From Bacteroidota bacterium (lineage in GTDB: Bacteria > Bacteroidota > Bacteroidia > Sphingobacteriales > Sphingobacteriaceae), in the NCBI GenBank assembly GCA_013286325.1, contig JABDFZ010000008.1, positions 1-56,899 of the forward strand: a stretch of 56,899 bases of DNA, given 5' to 3'. Positions 8,698 through 17,783 of this stretch are shown one piece after another; within the stretch, counting starts at the first letter, position 1, and each line of letters begins with the position of its first letter. The notes beneath the pieces are model-generated. The model did no database searches and had not been told where the DNA came from. It saw only the letters and a program-made list of their open reading frames with translations. A program made the position numbers and the translations under genes.

Positions 8698-10371
8698 ATG
8701 AACTGGAGATCTTATTACAAGCCTTTTTTAATTGTTACTTCTATAATTTTGTTTGGCACTAATTGCAGGTTAAGTTCAAAACCTAATGCAGACGTTGTTG
8801 CTATCCTGAACAAAGCCCCAAACGGCCCCGATACCACTAAAATCAGTGCTATAAATGAACCTTCAATAAATATTGACCATAGCAACAATACCGTACCACT
8901 AAAGAATATGTTTGGCATAAATGCCTACGAATGGAATTTTTTGGAAAATCCCGGCAGCCCTAACGACAGGAAACATATTTATGAAGATAACATGGCGCTG
9001 ATAAAAACATTCAGCGCTGTGAGGCATTATTTGAACTGGGGACGGCTGGAAACCACCAAGGAGAACTACACTTTTAATCCAACCAATAACGGCGGCTGGA
9101 ATTACGATATTATTTATGAACGCTGCAAACAGGATGGTATCCTGGTTTTGGCTGATATAAAAAACATCCCTGAATGGTTGCAAAATACCTATCCGGCAAG
9201 TTCAAGGGATGATGATAACGCGCCTGTTCCTTATGCGCATAGTTTAAATGATCCGGCATCGTACGCCGATCAGGCGCGAATGGCATTTCAGTTTGCTGCC
9301 AGGTATGGCTATAATAAAAACATAGATAAAAATTTGGTTAAAGTGGATACCCGCAAACGCTGGAACGGGGATATATCAAATGAGGCGAAAATAGGAATGG
9401 GCCTGATAAAATATATTGAATGTGGTAATGAACGGGATAAGTGGTGGGGAAATGATGAAAGCCACCAAACTGCTGAGCAATATGCAGCAAATATGTCTGC
9501 ATTTTACGATGGTAATATGGGCAAGCTTGGCCCCGGGGTGGGCGCAAAAGCGGCTGACCCCAATATACAGGTAGTAATGGGCGGTTTAGCAACAGCTAAC
9601 GTGAAGTTTGTTGAAAAGATTATAGCCTGGTGTAAAGCCAACCGCGGTTATAAAAAAGATGGTAGCATAAATTTATGTTTCGATGTAATTAACTACCATT
9701 TGTATTCAAATAATGGCGATGTAAGGATTCAGAAAAAAGCAACAACCGGCATTGCCCCCGAGCTTTCGAATGATGGCAGTATAGCAAACTCTTTTGTTAA
9801 GCTGGCAAATAGCCTGCCCCAGCATCCTGAAGTATGGCTTACCGAAACCGGATACGACATTAACCAGGAAAGTTATCAGAAAGCCGAATCAATCGGTGCG
9901 AAAACGGTACTGGCTAACCAGGCAGACTGGATATTACGCACCTCCCTCCTGTACATTCGTTATGGAGTTAAGAGAGTGTTCTTTTATCAATTATTTGACG
10001 ATCACGCCGGCGGCACTACCCAATACGCAACATCCGGCCTTGCCGAAGGAATAAAAAGACGTCCCGCTGCTGATTATATTTTGCAAGTCACTAAACTGAT
10101 GGGTGATTATAATTATATAAAAACCATTAGTAAAGATCCATTAGTTGATCAATATCAGCTTGGCAACAAGACAATGTTTATACTGACGATACCTGACGAA
10201 ACGAACCGCACTGCAAGCTATACGCTCAATTTAGGATCAGCTAAAAAGGCAAATATTTACAATTTAAAAATGGGTGCTGATTTGATGGATACTAAGCAGG
10301 TAAATACAATCAATGGCAAGGTGACGATTAAGGTTACTGAAACACCTGTTTTTGTTGAGGGGATTAAATAA
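8698..10371 (+). CDS. Secreted glycoside hydrolase-like protein, clan GH-A TIM barrel
   Basis: Probable exported or lipid-anchored glycosidase of 557 aa. A hydrophobic N-terminus (residues 9-21) ends at Cys22, but the preceding Asn makes a poor lipobox. The barrel (about 70-450) has the clan GH-A layout: an acid/base Glu245 in ECGNERDKWW after strand 4, and a candidate nucleophile Glu383 in VWLTETGYD after strand 7. A C-terminal beta domain of about 100 residues follows. It resembles GH39/GH5-like enzymes but I cannot assign a numbered family. It stands alone between the ABC exporter and lepA, so substrate is unknown. Confidence 0.72.
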   Translation: MNWRSYYKPFLIVTSIILFGTNCRLSSKPNADVVAILNKAPNGPDTTKISAINEPSINIDHSNNTVPLKNMFGINAYEWNFLENPGSPNDRKHIYEDNMALIKTFSAVRHYLNWGRLETTKENYTFNPTNNGGWNYDIIYERCKQDGILVLADIKNIPEWLQNTYPASSRDDDNAPVPYAHSLNDPASYADQARMAFQFAARYGYNKNIDKNLVKVDTRKRWNGDISNEAKIGMGLIKYIECGNERDKWWGNDESHQTAEQYAANMSAFYDGNMGKLGPGVGAKAADPNIQVVMGGLATANVKFVEKIIAWCKANRGYKKDGSINLCFDVINYHLYSNNGDVRIQKKATTGIAPELSNDGSIANSFVKLANSLPQHPEVWLTETGYDINQESYQKAESIGAKTVLANQADWILRTSLLYIRYGVKRVFFYQLFDDHAGGTTQYATSGLAEGIKRRPAADYILQVTKLMGDYNYIKTISKDPLVDQYQLGNKTMFILTIPDETNRTASYTLNLGSAKKANIYNLKMGADLMDTKQVNTINGKVTIKVTETPVFVEGIK

Positions 10372-10447
10372 TGATGAGATCGTAGTCTTAAAATTAAGTG
10401 ATGGCTCTTCACCTAAAATAGCATTACAAAATTCCACTCAAAAACGC

Positions 10448-10455
10448 TATTTTTG
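10448..10455 (+). promoter_or_regulatory. Bacteroidota -7 promoter box of lepA
   Basis: TATTTTTG matches the TAnnTTTG consensus exactly. It ends 8 bases before the lepA ATG (10464), so the transcript would begin only about 4-6 bases upstream of the start codon. No clear -33 TTG was identified. Confidence 0.55.
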
Positions 10456-10463
10456 CGCGATAA

Positions 10464-12251
10464 ATGAAGCACATTCGTAATTTTTGCATAATAGCACATA
10501 TCGACCACGGTAAAAGTACCCTTGCCGACAGGTTGCTTGAATATACCAACACCATAACTCAACGCGAATCGCAAGCACAATTGCTTGATGATATGGATTT
10601 GGAACGTGAGCGCGGCATCACCATAAAAAGCCATGCCATACAGATGGATTATGAGCTCAATGGGCAAAAATATATACTAAATCTGATTGACACTCCTGGT
10701 CACGTAGATTTCTCGTACGAGGTTTCACGCTCAATTGCCGCCTGTGAGGGAGCTTTGCTGATAGTTGACGCGGCTCAGGGCATACAGGCACAAACTATAT
10801 CGAACTTATACCTTGCTTTAGAAAATGACCTGGAGATCATCCCGGTTTTAAATAAAATGGACCTCCCCGGTGCTATGCCTGAAGAGGTGAAAGACCAGAT
10901 TGTTGAGCTTATCGGCTGTAAACGCGAAGAAATATTGGCAGCATCTGGCAAAACAGGCATGGGTGTGCATGATATTTTACGCGCCATTGTTGAGCGTGTG
11001 CCTCCTCCTGTTGGAGACCCTGAGGCACCATTGCAAGCCCTGATATTCGACTCTGTTTTTAATTCTTTCCGTGGTATTGTCGCTTATTTTAAAGTGGTAA
11101 ACGGCGAGATTCGCAAGGGCGATAAGGTAAAATTCTTTGCTACTGAAAAGCAGTACCTGGCTGATGAAGTAGGTACTTTAAAATTGAAACAGCTACCTAA
11201 GGACGTTATTAAAACGGGCGACGTAGGTTATATTATTTCGGGTATAAAAGAAGCTCGTGAAGTAAAGGTGGGCGATACCATCACGCGCGTAGACAGGCCA
11301 TGTGAAGCAGGGATCCAGGGTTTCGAGGAGGTAAAGCCAATGGTATTTGCCGGTATTTACCCGGTTGATACAGAGGATTATGAAGAGCTGCGTGAAGCTA
11401 TGGCCAAATTGCAATTGAATGACGCCTCGCTGGTATTTGAACCGGAATCATCTGCGGCACTGGGCTTCGGTTTCCGATGCGGATTTTTGGGTATGCTCCA
11501 CATGGAGATCATCCAGGAGCGGTTAGAACGCGAGTTTGATATGACGGTGATTACTACCGTTCCTAACGTATCATATATCGCCTTCACGACAAAAGGAGAT
11601 GCCATCACCGTAAACAACCCATCTGATTTGCCCGACCCGAGCAGGATTGACTATGTGGAGGAACCGTACATAAAAGCCACTATAATTTCGAAATCGGAAT
11701 TTGTTGGGCCAATTATGTCGCTTTGTATCCAAAAGCGCGGCTTTATCAAAAATCAATCGTACTTAACGTCCGACCGTGTTGAGCTAATATTTGAGATGCC
11801 AATGGGTGAGATAGTTTTTGATTTTTATGATAAACTAAAAACCATTTCAAAGGGATATGCATCATTTGATTATCACCAGATAGGTTACCGCAAGTCGGAC
11901 CTGGTACGTTTAGATATTCGTTTAAACGCTGAGCCTGTCGACGCACTGTCATCATTGATATTCCGGGGTAACTCTTACGATTTTGGTAAAAAGATCTGCG
12001 AAAAGCTAAGGGAACTGATCCCGCGCCAGCAATTTGAAATTATTATACAAGCGTCAATCGGCGCTAAAATTATAGCACGCGAAACTGTAAAAGCCTTACG
12101 TAAAGATGTAACTGCCAAATGTTATGGTGGGGATATTAGCCGTAAACGCAAGCTATTGGAAAAACAGAAAAAAGGTAAAAAACGCATGCGTCAGGTTGGT
12201 AACGTGGAAATTCCGCAGAGTGCTTTCATGGCGGTTTTAAAACTGGACTAA
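10464..12251 (+). CDS. lepA: Elongation factor 4 (LepA), ribosome back-translocase GTPase
   Basis: Ribosome-bound GTPase that remodels stalled or pre-translocation ribosomes. G1 motif [10 protein letters not shown] at 11-20, switch region [10 protein letters not shown] near 50, G3 DTPGHVDF at 76-83, and G4 NKMD at about 130. The EF-G-like domains III and V follow, then the LepA-specific C-terminal domain ending with the basic [20 protein letters not shown] stretch. Length (595 aa) is standard. Promoter box TAnnTTTG lies directly before it. folD follows after an 88-base spacer with a heptad array. Confidence 0.97.
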   Translation: MKHIRNFCIIAHIDHGKSTLADRLLEYTNTITQRESQAQLLDDMDLERERGITIKSHAIQMDYELNGQKYILNLIDTPGHVDFSYEVSRSIAACEGALLIVDAAQGIQAQTISNLYLALENDLEIIPVLNKMDLPGAMPEEVKDQIVELIGCKREEILAASGKTGMGVHDILRAIVERVPPPVGDPEAPLQALIFDSVFNSFRGIVAYFKVVNGEIRKGDKVKFFATEKQYLADEVGTLKLKQLPKDVIKTGDVGYIISGIKEAREVKVGDTITRVDRPCEAGIQGFEEVKPMVFAGIYPVDTEDYEELREAMAKLQLNDASLVFEPESSAALGFGFRCGFLGMLHMEIIQERLEREFDMTVITTVPNVSYIAFTTKGDAITVNNPSDLPDPSRIDYVEEPYIKATIISKSEFVGPIMSLCIQKRGFIKNQSYLTSDRVELIFEMPMGEIVFDFYDKLKTISKGYASFDYHQIGYRKSDLVRLDIRLNAEPVDALSSLIFRGNSYDFGKKICEKLRELIPRQQFEIIIQASIGAKIIARETVKALRKDVTAKCYGGDISRKRKLLEKQKKGKKRMRQVGNVEIPQSAFMAVLKLD

Positions 12252-12256
12252 AAAAT

Positions 12257-12335
12257 AGAATCAAGAATCGAGAGCCAAGAGACAAGACAGTATGCTTTTC
12301 TATTCTGGTTCTTGATTCTTGATTCTTGACTCTTA
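12257..12335. repeat. Heptad intergenic array between lepA and folD
   Basis: The left arm reads AGAATCA, AGAATCG, AGAGCCA, AGAGACA. The right arm (12303-12335) reads CTTGATT twice, then CTTGACT. The 13 bases at 12257-12269 are perfectly complementary to 12314-12326. TGA triplets in the right arm are exactly 7 nt apart (12313, 12320, 12327). The right arm ends a few bases before the folD ATG, so it forms most of the folD leader. Confidence 0.75.
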
Positions 12336-12339
12336 TATC

Positions 12340-13221
12340 ATGAATTTACTCGACGGAAAATACGTATCAGAAAAACTTAAGGGAGAAATAGCCGAAGCAG
12401 CAGCTAAAATATTGGCTGAAACCGGGCGTAAACCACACTTGGTTGCGGTTTTGGTTGGTCATGACGGGGGCAGTGAAACCTATGTGGCCAGCAAAATAAA
12501 AAATTGTGAAGCTGTAGGCTTTAAATCGACTTTGGTACGTTATGAAAGCGATGTTACAGAGGAAGAATTGTTAGCCAAAGTAGCAGAACTTAATGCTGAT
12601 ACCGACATCGACGGTATAATAGTACAACTTCCTCTCCCCAAACATATCGATCCTGAAAAAGTAACTGAAAAGATTGATCACCGTAAAGATGTTGATGGTT
12701 TTCACCCGGTTAACCTGGGCAGGATGCAGCGCAACTTACCATCATTTATCCCGGCTACCCCTTACGGTATCACTTTAATGCTAAAGGAATATGGGATTGA
12801 AACTGCAGGTAAGCATTGCGTAGTTGTTGGCCGCAGTAACATTGTTGGTTCACCAATGAGTATCCTGATGGCACGTAACACCACTCCGGGTAACTGTACT
12901 GTAACCATTTGCCATAGCCGCACTCCTGATATCAAAAAATTTACGCTGGATGCCGATATCCTTATAGTAGCTATAGGCAAAAAGAATTTCATCACTGCCG
13001 ATATGGTAAAAGATGGTGTAGTTGTAATTGATGTAGGTATGAACAGGGAAGTATCCACCCTCACCAAATCTGGCTACAAGCTTTATGGTGATGTTGATTT
13101 TGAAAATGTTGCTCTTAAAGCGTCATGGATAACACCTGTACCGGGTGGCGTTGGCTTAATGACCATTATTGGCTTATTAAAGAATACTTTGGCTTCCGCT
13201 AATAAGGAAGTATATCCTTAG
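12340..13221 (+). CDS. folD: Bifunctional methylenetetrahydrofolate dehydrogenase/cyclohydrolase
   Basis: Interconverts 5,10-methylene- and 10-formyl-tetrahydrofolate through NADP-dependent dehydrogenase and cyclohydrolase steps. Catalytic Tyr48 and Lys52 lie in [22 protein letters not shown] is the substrate loop; the Rossmann part has [13 protein letters not shown] and [15 protein letters not shown] closes the active site. I place the start at 12340 ([10 protein letters not shown]), because the longer frame from 12319 would begin inside the heptad array and adds seven residues foreign to the family. 293 aa, normal. Confidence 0.96.
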   Translation: MNLLDGKYVSEKLKGEIAEAAAKILAETGRKPHLVAVLVGHDGGSETYVASKIKNCEAVGFKSTLVRYESDVTEEELLAKVAELNADTDIDGIIVQLPLPKHIDPEKVTEKIDHRKDVDGFHPVNLGRMQRNLPSFIPATPYGITLMLKEYGIETAGKHCVVVGRSNIVGSPMSILMARNTTPGNCTVTICHSRTPDIKKFTLDADILIVAIGKKNFITADMVKDGVVVIDVGMNREVSTLTKSGYKLYGDVDFENVALKASWITPVPGGVGLMTIIGLLKNTLASANKEVYP

Positions 13222-13227
13222 ATAATT

Positions 13228-13280
13228 CTCATACTTTGTATGAGGAAATATAATGTGAGATGCCGAAACAAGTTCGGCAT
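13228..13280. repeat. Two consecutive hairpins downstream of folD
   Basis: CTCATAC-ttt-GTATGAG (13228-13244) and ATGCCGAA-acaag-TTCGGCAT (13260-13280) are perfect inverted repeats. They lie between convergent folD and the NTF2-like gene and probably end transcription. The second resembles a GAGATGCCGAA...TTCGGCATGAC repeat that I recall from intergenic regions of this phylum (from memory, not searched). Confidence 0.55.
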
Positions 13281-13301
13281 GACCTTGGATTGGATGCTTG
13301 T

Positions 13302-13736
13302 TTAACTCAAATACTCCTCTGGGATCTGATAATTTTCATTCTCATCGCTCCAAGCCATTGAGGTGATACGCCAGTTGTCCTCAAATAAAATAAATTGAAT
13401 ATAATTGATTCCCCGTGGCAGGTTGTCTATTTCATGGTCGGCGAAACTATATTCATATATGCTTATACGTTGGGCAACCTTGCCAAATATCTCAGTTCTT
13501 GAGTGTAATTCGCGCTGCATAAATTGTTGTAAAGTTCCGGCGCCTATCTGGGCTTCCAAAGCCCGGGTAAATGTTTCTGCTGTAAAGGTTACAGGATTGC
13601 CAAAGCTATTATTTATCAGCAGGCCATCAGCAAAAAATAAGGATTTTACAGTTTCAAGGTCAGGCATTTCACCATCCTGAAAACTAAGTGATTCATAAAA
13701 ATCTTCGGTAACATAGTCTATCGCTCTCGTGTTCAT
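13302..13736 (-). CDS. NTF2/SnoaL-like small protein, function unknown
   Basis: 144 residues with the pattern of an NTF2-like cone: an N-terminal helix (YVTEDFYESLSF), FFADGLLIN, a middle helix, then strands ending with INYIQFILFEDNWRITSMAWSDE. Such domains range from enzymes to binding proteins, and no catalytic set can be recognised. It is translationally coupled to the Rieske gene upstream: its ATG overlaps the Rieske TGA (ATGA at 13736-13733, minus strand). Third gene of a lipoprotein-Rieske-NTF2 minus-strand unit. Confidence 0.7.
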   Translation of the reverse strand: MNTRAIDYVTEDFYESLSFQDGEMPDLETVKSLFFADGLLINNSFGNPVTFTAETFTRALEAQIGAGTLQQFMQRELHSRTEIFGKVAQRISIYEYSFADHEIDNLPRGINYIQFILFEDNWRITSMAWSDENENYQIPEEYLS

Positions 13737-14065
13737 TTATTAAATACTTGTTTTATATCGTCCCAAACGGTCTTTGTTCCAATGTGAACTATATTGTCTT
13801 TGATTTTAACAGCATAAGTTTTTATGAAATCATTTGCTCCTTTTCCGGTTTGCAAATCAAAAGAATAACCATGGACCGGACAAATAATTTTCCCATTTTC
13901 GCATCCACCCAAACTAAGGTCAAATCCCTGGTGCGGGCATATGGCAGATACTGCAAACAGCTTACCCTCATAACCAACTATGCAAATGTTTTTATCGGCT
14001 ATTTTAACTTTTTTAATAAATGGCTTATCTATGTCCTGAATTTCGGGGAGTGGATACCACTTCAT
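13733..14065 (-). CDS. Rieske [2Fe-2S] ferredoxin-like protein (NirD/BphF type)
   Basis: Soluble Rieske protein of 110 aa. The two cluster-binding boxes are CPHQG (Cys43, His45) and CPVHGYSFD (Cys62, His65), with the usual 16-residue spacing; no signal peptide or membrane helix. It would pass electrons to an oxygenase or reductase, but none is adjacent, so the partner is unknown. The stop overlaps the start of the NTF2-like gene; the lipoprotein gene ends 5 bases upstream, so all three are in one transcript. Confidence 0.9.
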   Translation of the reverse strand: MKWYPLPEIQDIDKPFIKKVKIADKNICIVGYEGKLFAVSAICPHQGFDLSLGGCENGKIICPVHGYSFDLQTGKGANDFIKTYAVKIKDNIVHIGTKTVWDDIKQVFNK

Positions 14066-14070
14066 AAATA

Positions 14071-14838
14071 CTAAAAATCGATCTTTAAGTTCATTAATGA
14101 TGGATTTTTCATTACATCGTCCATGTTGGTGATCAGTGTTACCCGTTTCCTGTCGGCAGAAACTATCGCTTTGGAATTGTATACTTTTTTTACAGGTTTA
14201 GCAAAATTCAGTATCACCTTATAAGGCATATCAATTAACATAGCTTTCGCCATTGAAAAAGCAGATTGGGTCTTCTTTAAAAATGCGTTGAATTTAGCTT
14301 TGTCAATTATGCGATAAAATTTATGAGGCGTTATTTCGTAAGAATAATAGTCCTCCCCTGCTACCAGCTGTTGGGCATCAAATCCTAAATTCTGTTTGTC
14401 GCCTTTTGCAACTGATTTAAGCTGGCTGTTCATTGAAATTTTTGAAATATGTTTCAGGTAATATTCCAGATCGGCAGAATTTTTAGCCAAGTGGTTAATG
14501 TTTACCTTCATTATATTCTTTGGCAGGTTCATTTTTATGGTTAGGTTACTTGCTTTAGCCATATTGGCTTCCTCAAAACTCATTTTCTGTTGAGTGCTGT
14601 CGGGCAAGGCCGAATAAAAGTTTAAAGTGGTATCCTTTACTAAAGAAAATTGAGGAGTTGCTCTTACCGAATCTGTGATCAGGTTATTTAGCACAGATAC
14701 AGCGCTGCTCATATCAAAACCATAAATTACATTACACGATCCGTCCTGTTTAAAATCATAACGCTCCTCAATATCCAAACAGGACGAAAGGCAGAGCATT
14801 AACAATAATAAAACAGGAATGTAAAGTTTTTTCATCAA
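14071..14838 (-). CDS. Lipoprotein of unknown function
   Basis: 255 aa beginning MMKKLYIPVLLLLMLCLSSC, with a clear lipobox at Cys20. The mature part starts DIEERYDFKQDGSCNVIYGFDMS and alternates predicted strands and helices; I recognise no catalytic motif. Proteins of this look occur in Bacteroidota as outer-membrane or periplasmic lipoproteins without known role. The start may be Met1 or Met2. First gene of the unit leading to the Rieske and NTF2-like genes. Confidence 0.78.
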   Translation of the reverse strand: MMKKLYIPVLLLLMLCLSSCLDIEERYDFKQDGSCNVIYGFDMSSAVSVLNNLITDSVRATPQFSLVKDTTLNFYSALPDSTQQKMSFEEANMAKASNLTIKMNLPKNIMKVNINHLAKNSADLEYYLKHISKISMNSQLKSVAKGDKQNLGFDAQQLVAGEDYYSYEITPHKFYRIIDKAKFNAFLKKTQSAFSMAKAMLIDMPYKVILNFAKPVKKVYNSKAIVSADRKRVTLITNMDDVMKNPSLMNLKIDF

Positions 14839-14869
14839 ACCAAATTTAATGAATTAATAACGATAATAG

Positions 14870-14974
14870 AAAGGTTAAAAGCAGAAAGCAAAAGCATAAC
14901 TCTTTTTTATTATTGAAATGTAAATTTACACGCACTCCTTTGCGGCTTTCGGCATTTTGCTTTCTGCTTTCGCC
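14870..14974. repeat. Heptad intergenic array upstream of queE
   Basis: The left arm reads AAAGGTT, AAAAGCA, GAAAGCA, AAAGCAT. The right arm (14945-14974) reads GCTTTCG, GCATTTT, GCTTTCT, GCTTTCG. The 13 bases at 14881-14893 are perfectly complementary to 14955-14967. It lies between the divergent lipoprotein and queE genes, so simple termination does not explain it; its right arm ends 9 bases before the queE promoter box. Confidence 0.72.
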
Positions 14975-14983
14975 TCAAAAGGG

Positions 14984-14991
14984 TACCTTTG
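14984..14991 (+). promoter_or_regulatory. Bacteroidota -7 promoter box of queE
   Basis: TACCTTTG fits TAnnTTTG and ends 9 bases before the queE ATG. A TTG at 14958-14960 lies somewhat too far upstream to be an ideal -33 element. Confidence 0.5.
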
Positions 14992-15000
14992 CGCATTATT

Positions 15001-15624
15001 ATGGCACATCAGATTCCGGAAGACGGCACATTACTTCCTTTAATGGAAGAGTTTTATACGATACAGGGTGAAGGATATAATACAGGGAAAGCTGCCTATT
15101 TTATTCGCCTTGGCGGTTGCGATGTGGGCTGTCACTGGTGTGATGTTAAAGAAAGCTGGGACGCCGAGCTCCATGCACTCACATCAGCCGATCAGATAAT
15201 TGAAAACGCATCCAAACATCCTTCAAAAGCTGTTGTAGTAACCGGCGGTGAACCTTTGATCTATAATCTTGATTATTTAACCGCAGGCCTTCAAAAAACA
15301 GGCATTAAAACATTTATAGAAACATCAGGCGCTTATCCTTTATCAGGAAATTGGGATTGGATCTGTTTGTCTCCTAAAAAATTCAAAGCCCCCATGCATC
15401 TTGTGGCAGCAAATGCCGATGAGTTGAAGGTTATCGTATTTAACAAGTCGGATTTTGCCTTTGCTGAAGAAAATGCCAAACTTGTATCTCCAAACTGCAA
15501 GCTGTTTTTGCAACCCGAATGGTCAAAGTCGAAAGAAATGACACCACTGATTGTGGACTATGTTATGAATAACCCGCAATGGGAAATATCACTGCAAACA
15601 CACAAGTACCTGAATATACCCTGA
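15001..15624 (+). CDS. queE: 7-carboxy-7-deazaguanine synthase
   Basis: Radical SAM enzyme that converts 6-carboxy-tetrahydropterin to CDG in queuosine precursor synthesis. The cluster-binding motif is CX3CX2C (Cys40, Cys44, Cys47 in GGCDVGCHWCDVK); FYTIQGEG precedes it, and VVTGGEPL at about 79-86 is the SAM-binding GGE. I start at the ATG of 15001 rather than the TTG at 14989, because the TTG is part of the promoter box and would probably not be transcribed. 207 aa, normal for the family. Confidence 0.94.
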   Translation: MAHQIPEDGTLLPLMEEFYTIQGEGYNTGKAAYFIRLGGCDVGCHWCDVKESWDAELHALTSADQIIENASKHPSKAVVVTGGEPLIYNLDYLTAGLQKTGIKTFIETSGAYPLSGNWDWICLSPKKFKAPMHLVAANADELKVIVFNKSDFAFAEENAKLVSPNCKLFLQPEWSKSKEMTPLIVDYVMNNPQWEISLQTHKYLNIP

Positions 15625-15627
15625 ATC

Positions 15628-15755
15628 AGATTTGAGATGTGATACATGATATAAAAGGCGCGCGATTGAATGAGAGTTAGTGTTTCATTTAATGCTATTC
15701 AGGGGCTTTAATGTCGAATATAATGTCTCAAATCTCATATCTCGTATCTCCCATC
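15628..15755. repeat. Heptad intergenic array between queE and the OmpA-family gene
   Basis: The left arm reads GATTTGA, GATGTGA, TACATGA, with TGA triplets exactly 7 nt apart at 15633, 15640 and 15647. The right arm (15726-15755) reads CTCAAAT, CTCATAT, CTCGTAT, CTCCCAT. AGATTTGAGA (15628-15637) is complementary to 15726-15735. The array starts 3 bases after the queE stop codon. Confidence 0.75.
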
Positions 15756-15799
15756 CAAAAAAAATGTAACTTAGGATACAAAATCACGTATCAAAACCA

Positions 15800-17701
15800 A
15801 TGAGAGTACTTATCTTCTCGGTTCTGTTGTTGTTTTTATCCGGTTTCGCATTCGCCCAGCAAAGGCAATACTCTACTACGGATAAGGAGGCTATTAAATA
15901 TTTTGCCCAGGCAAATCAAAGTTTAGACGATCACATGTATGATGATGCCGTCGAGCTATTAAAAAAAGCGATAGAAGCCGATGATAAATTTGTGGAAGCA
16001 CACGCCGTATTGGGGGATCTGCTAAGGCAGATGCGTAAATACAAAGCATCTGCCGAACAGTATAATAAAGTAATCGCTTTAAATCCTGATTTTAACCGGG
16101 CGATTTATCTTAGGCTTGGCGAAGAAGAGATAAATAACGCTCAATACAACGAATCTCAGCAGCATCTTGAAAAGTATTTAACCTATCCCAATATTACCGC
16201 TCAAAATACCTATTATGCTCAAAAACTTATTGCCGACTGCAAATTCAGCATAGTTGCCATTGCTCACCCTGTACCGTTTAAACCCATTAACATGGGCCCC
16301 GAAATTAATACGGCAGACGATGAATACCTCCCTGTTGCCACTGCCGATGAAAGTATGTTGATTTTCACGCGTAAAATAAACAATAATGAAGATTTTTATA
16401 AAAGCTTAAAACTAAACGGCAAATGGCAAACGGCTACCTATTTAAGTAATCAGATCAATACGCCTCAATATAATGAGGGAGCACAATCCATTTCACAAGA
16501 TGGTAAATATTTGTTTTTTACTGGTTGTAATCGTCCGGATGGACTAGGCAGGTGCGATATTTATATATCAAAAAAAAATGGCGATGACTGGAGTAAACCT
16601 TTTGATCTTAGTCCGCCGATAAATACACCTGGCTGGGAGTCGCAGCCCTCCATAAATTCGGATGGGAAGACGCTTTACTTTGTGAGTAACCGTAAAGGAG
16701 GCTATGGAGGTTATGATATATGGAAATCTACGCTTACAGATAAAGGCTGGGGCGAACCGGAAAACCTTGGACCCAATATTAATACTATTTATGACGAACA
16801 ATCACCGTTTATCCACCCTGATGACAGCACTTTATACTTCTGCTCGAACGGATGGCCGGGCTTGGGTGGGAAGGACCTGTTTGTAAGCCGTTTAGGTAAG
16901 GACGGTAAATGGCAAAAGCCTGAGAATCTGGGTTATCCCATTAACTCAAGCGGTGATGAAAATGGGTTATCATTAACTGCAAACGGCAGCTATGCCTTTT
17001 TTTCTTCAAATAACCTAAATGGTTATGGCGGATTTGATATTTATACATTTGAATTACCACCTAATTTAAGACCTCACCTTGTTACCTATGTAAAAGGTAC
17101 TGTAAATGATGCAAAAACAAAAGCGCCGCTGGAAGCAGCTGTTGAAATAATAGACCTGCAACGGGATATATCTGTTTACCAGGATTACAGCGATGCCAAA
17201 GATGGCGATTTCCTGGCTACATTAACTGCGGGCAAAAACTATGGCTTAAATATCTCAAAATCTGGATACCTGTTTTATTCTGCTAATTTCTCATTGGTAG
17301 GTCACGAGCCTAAAAATCCTTTTACTATTGCTGTTCTGCTCGAGCCTATTGAAATTGGCAATAAGGTGATCCTGAACAATATATTTTTTGATACTAACAA
17401 ATTTGATATCAAACCCGAATCAATGGCTGAATTGCAGCAGCTAATATCATTCTTAACTGTAAACCCAACGCTTCATATTGAAATTTCGGGGCATACGGAT
17501 AATGTAGGCAATGATCAGTTAAATCAAACACTTTCCGAGAATCGTGCAAAATCAGTGTATAGCTATCTGGTAGCCAATAAAATTGCTGCTACAAGGTTGG
17601 TTTTTAAAGGATATGGTAAAACACAACCAATAGCGCCTAATACAACCGAAGAAGAACGTAAATTAAACCGCAGGACAGAATTTAAGATAATAGCTAAGTA
17701 G
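15800..17701 (+). CDS. TPR / PD40 beta-propeller / OmpA-like peptidoglycan-binding protein
   Basis: Cell-envelope protein of 633 aa. Order: signal peptide (1-20, ending FAFAQ), TPR helices at about 28-130, PD40 propeller blades from about 165 to 425 (repeated DGKYLFFTG, DGKTLYFVSNRKGG, DDSTLYFCSNG), a carboxypeptidase-regulatory-like beta domain at about 430-515, and a C-terminal OmpA domain (FFDTNKFDIKPES, ISGHTDNVG, NRAKSVYSYL, KLNRRTEF) that binds diaminopimelate of peptidoglycan. This architecture is typical of Bacteroidota. Some members are linked to gliding or type IX secretion, but no such genes are seen here. Confidence 0.92.
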   Translation: MRVLIFSVLLLFLSGFAFAQQRQYSTTDKEAIKYFAQANQSLDDHMYDDAVELLKKAIEADDKFVEAHAVLGDLLRQMRKYKASAEQYNKVIALNPDFNRAIYLRLGEEEINNAQYNESQQHLEKYLTYPNITAQNTYYAQKLIADCKFSIVAIAHPVPFKPINMGPEINTADDEYLPVATADESMLIFTRKINNNEDFYKSLKLNGKWQTATYLSNQINTPQYNEGAQSISQDGKYLFFTGCNRPDGLGRCDIYISKKNGDDWSKPFDLSPPINTPGWESQPSINSDGKTLYFVSNRKGGYGGYDIWKSTLTDKGWGEPENLGPNINTIYDEQSPFIHPDDSTLYFCSNGWPGLGGKDLFVSRLGKDGKWQKPENLGYPINSSGDENGLSLTANGSYAFFSSNNLNGYGGFDIYTFELPPNLRPHLVTYVKGTVNDAKTKAPLEAAVEIIDLQRDISVYQDYSDAKDGDFLATLTAGKNYGLNISKSGYLFYSANFSLVGHEPKNPFTIAVLLEPIEIGNKVILNNIFFDTNKFDIKPESMAELQQLISFLTVNPTLHIEISGHTDNVGNDQLNQTLSENRAKSVYSYLVANKIAATRLVFKGYGKTQPIAPNTTEEERKLNRRTEFKIIAK

Positions 17702-17735
17702 TGATCAGTGGTTGGTTAATCAGAGATAAGGCGAC
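17699..17735 (+). repeat. Single-arm heptad array at the OmpA-family stop codon
   Basis: Beginning at the TAG stop, the sequence continues TAGTGAT, CAGTGGT, TGGTTAA, TCAGAGA. It is a weaker one-armed version of the arrays elsewhere; only a fragmentary counterpart precedes the next gene. Confidence 0.45.
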
Positions 17736-17783
17736 TTGTTTGTTTTTCTAAGTTAGTGAACGGTGAAATCAAATTTATATAAA

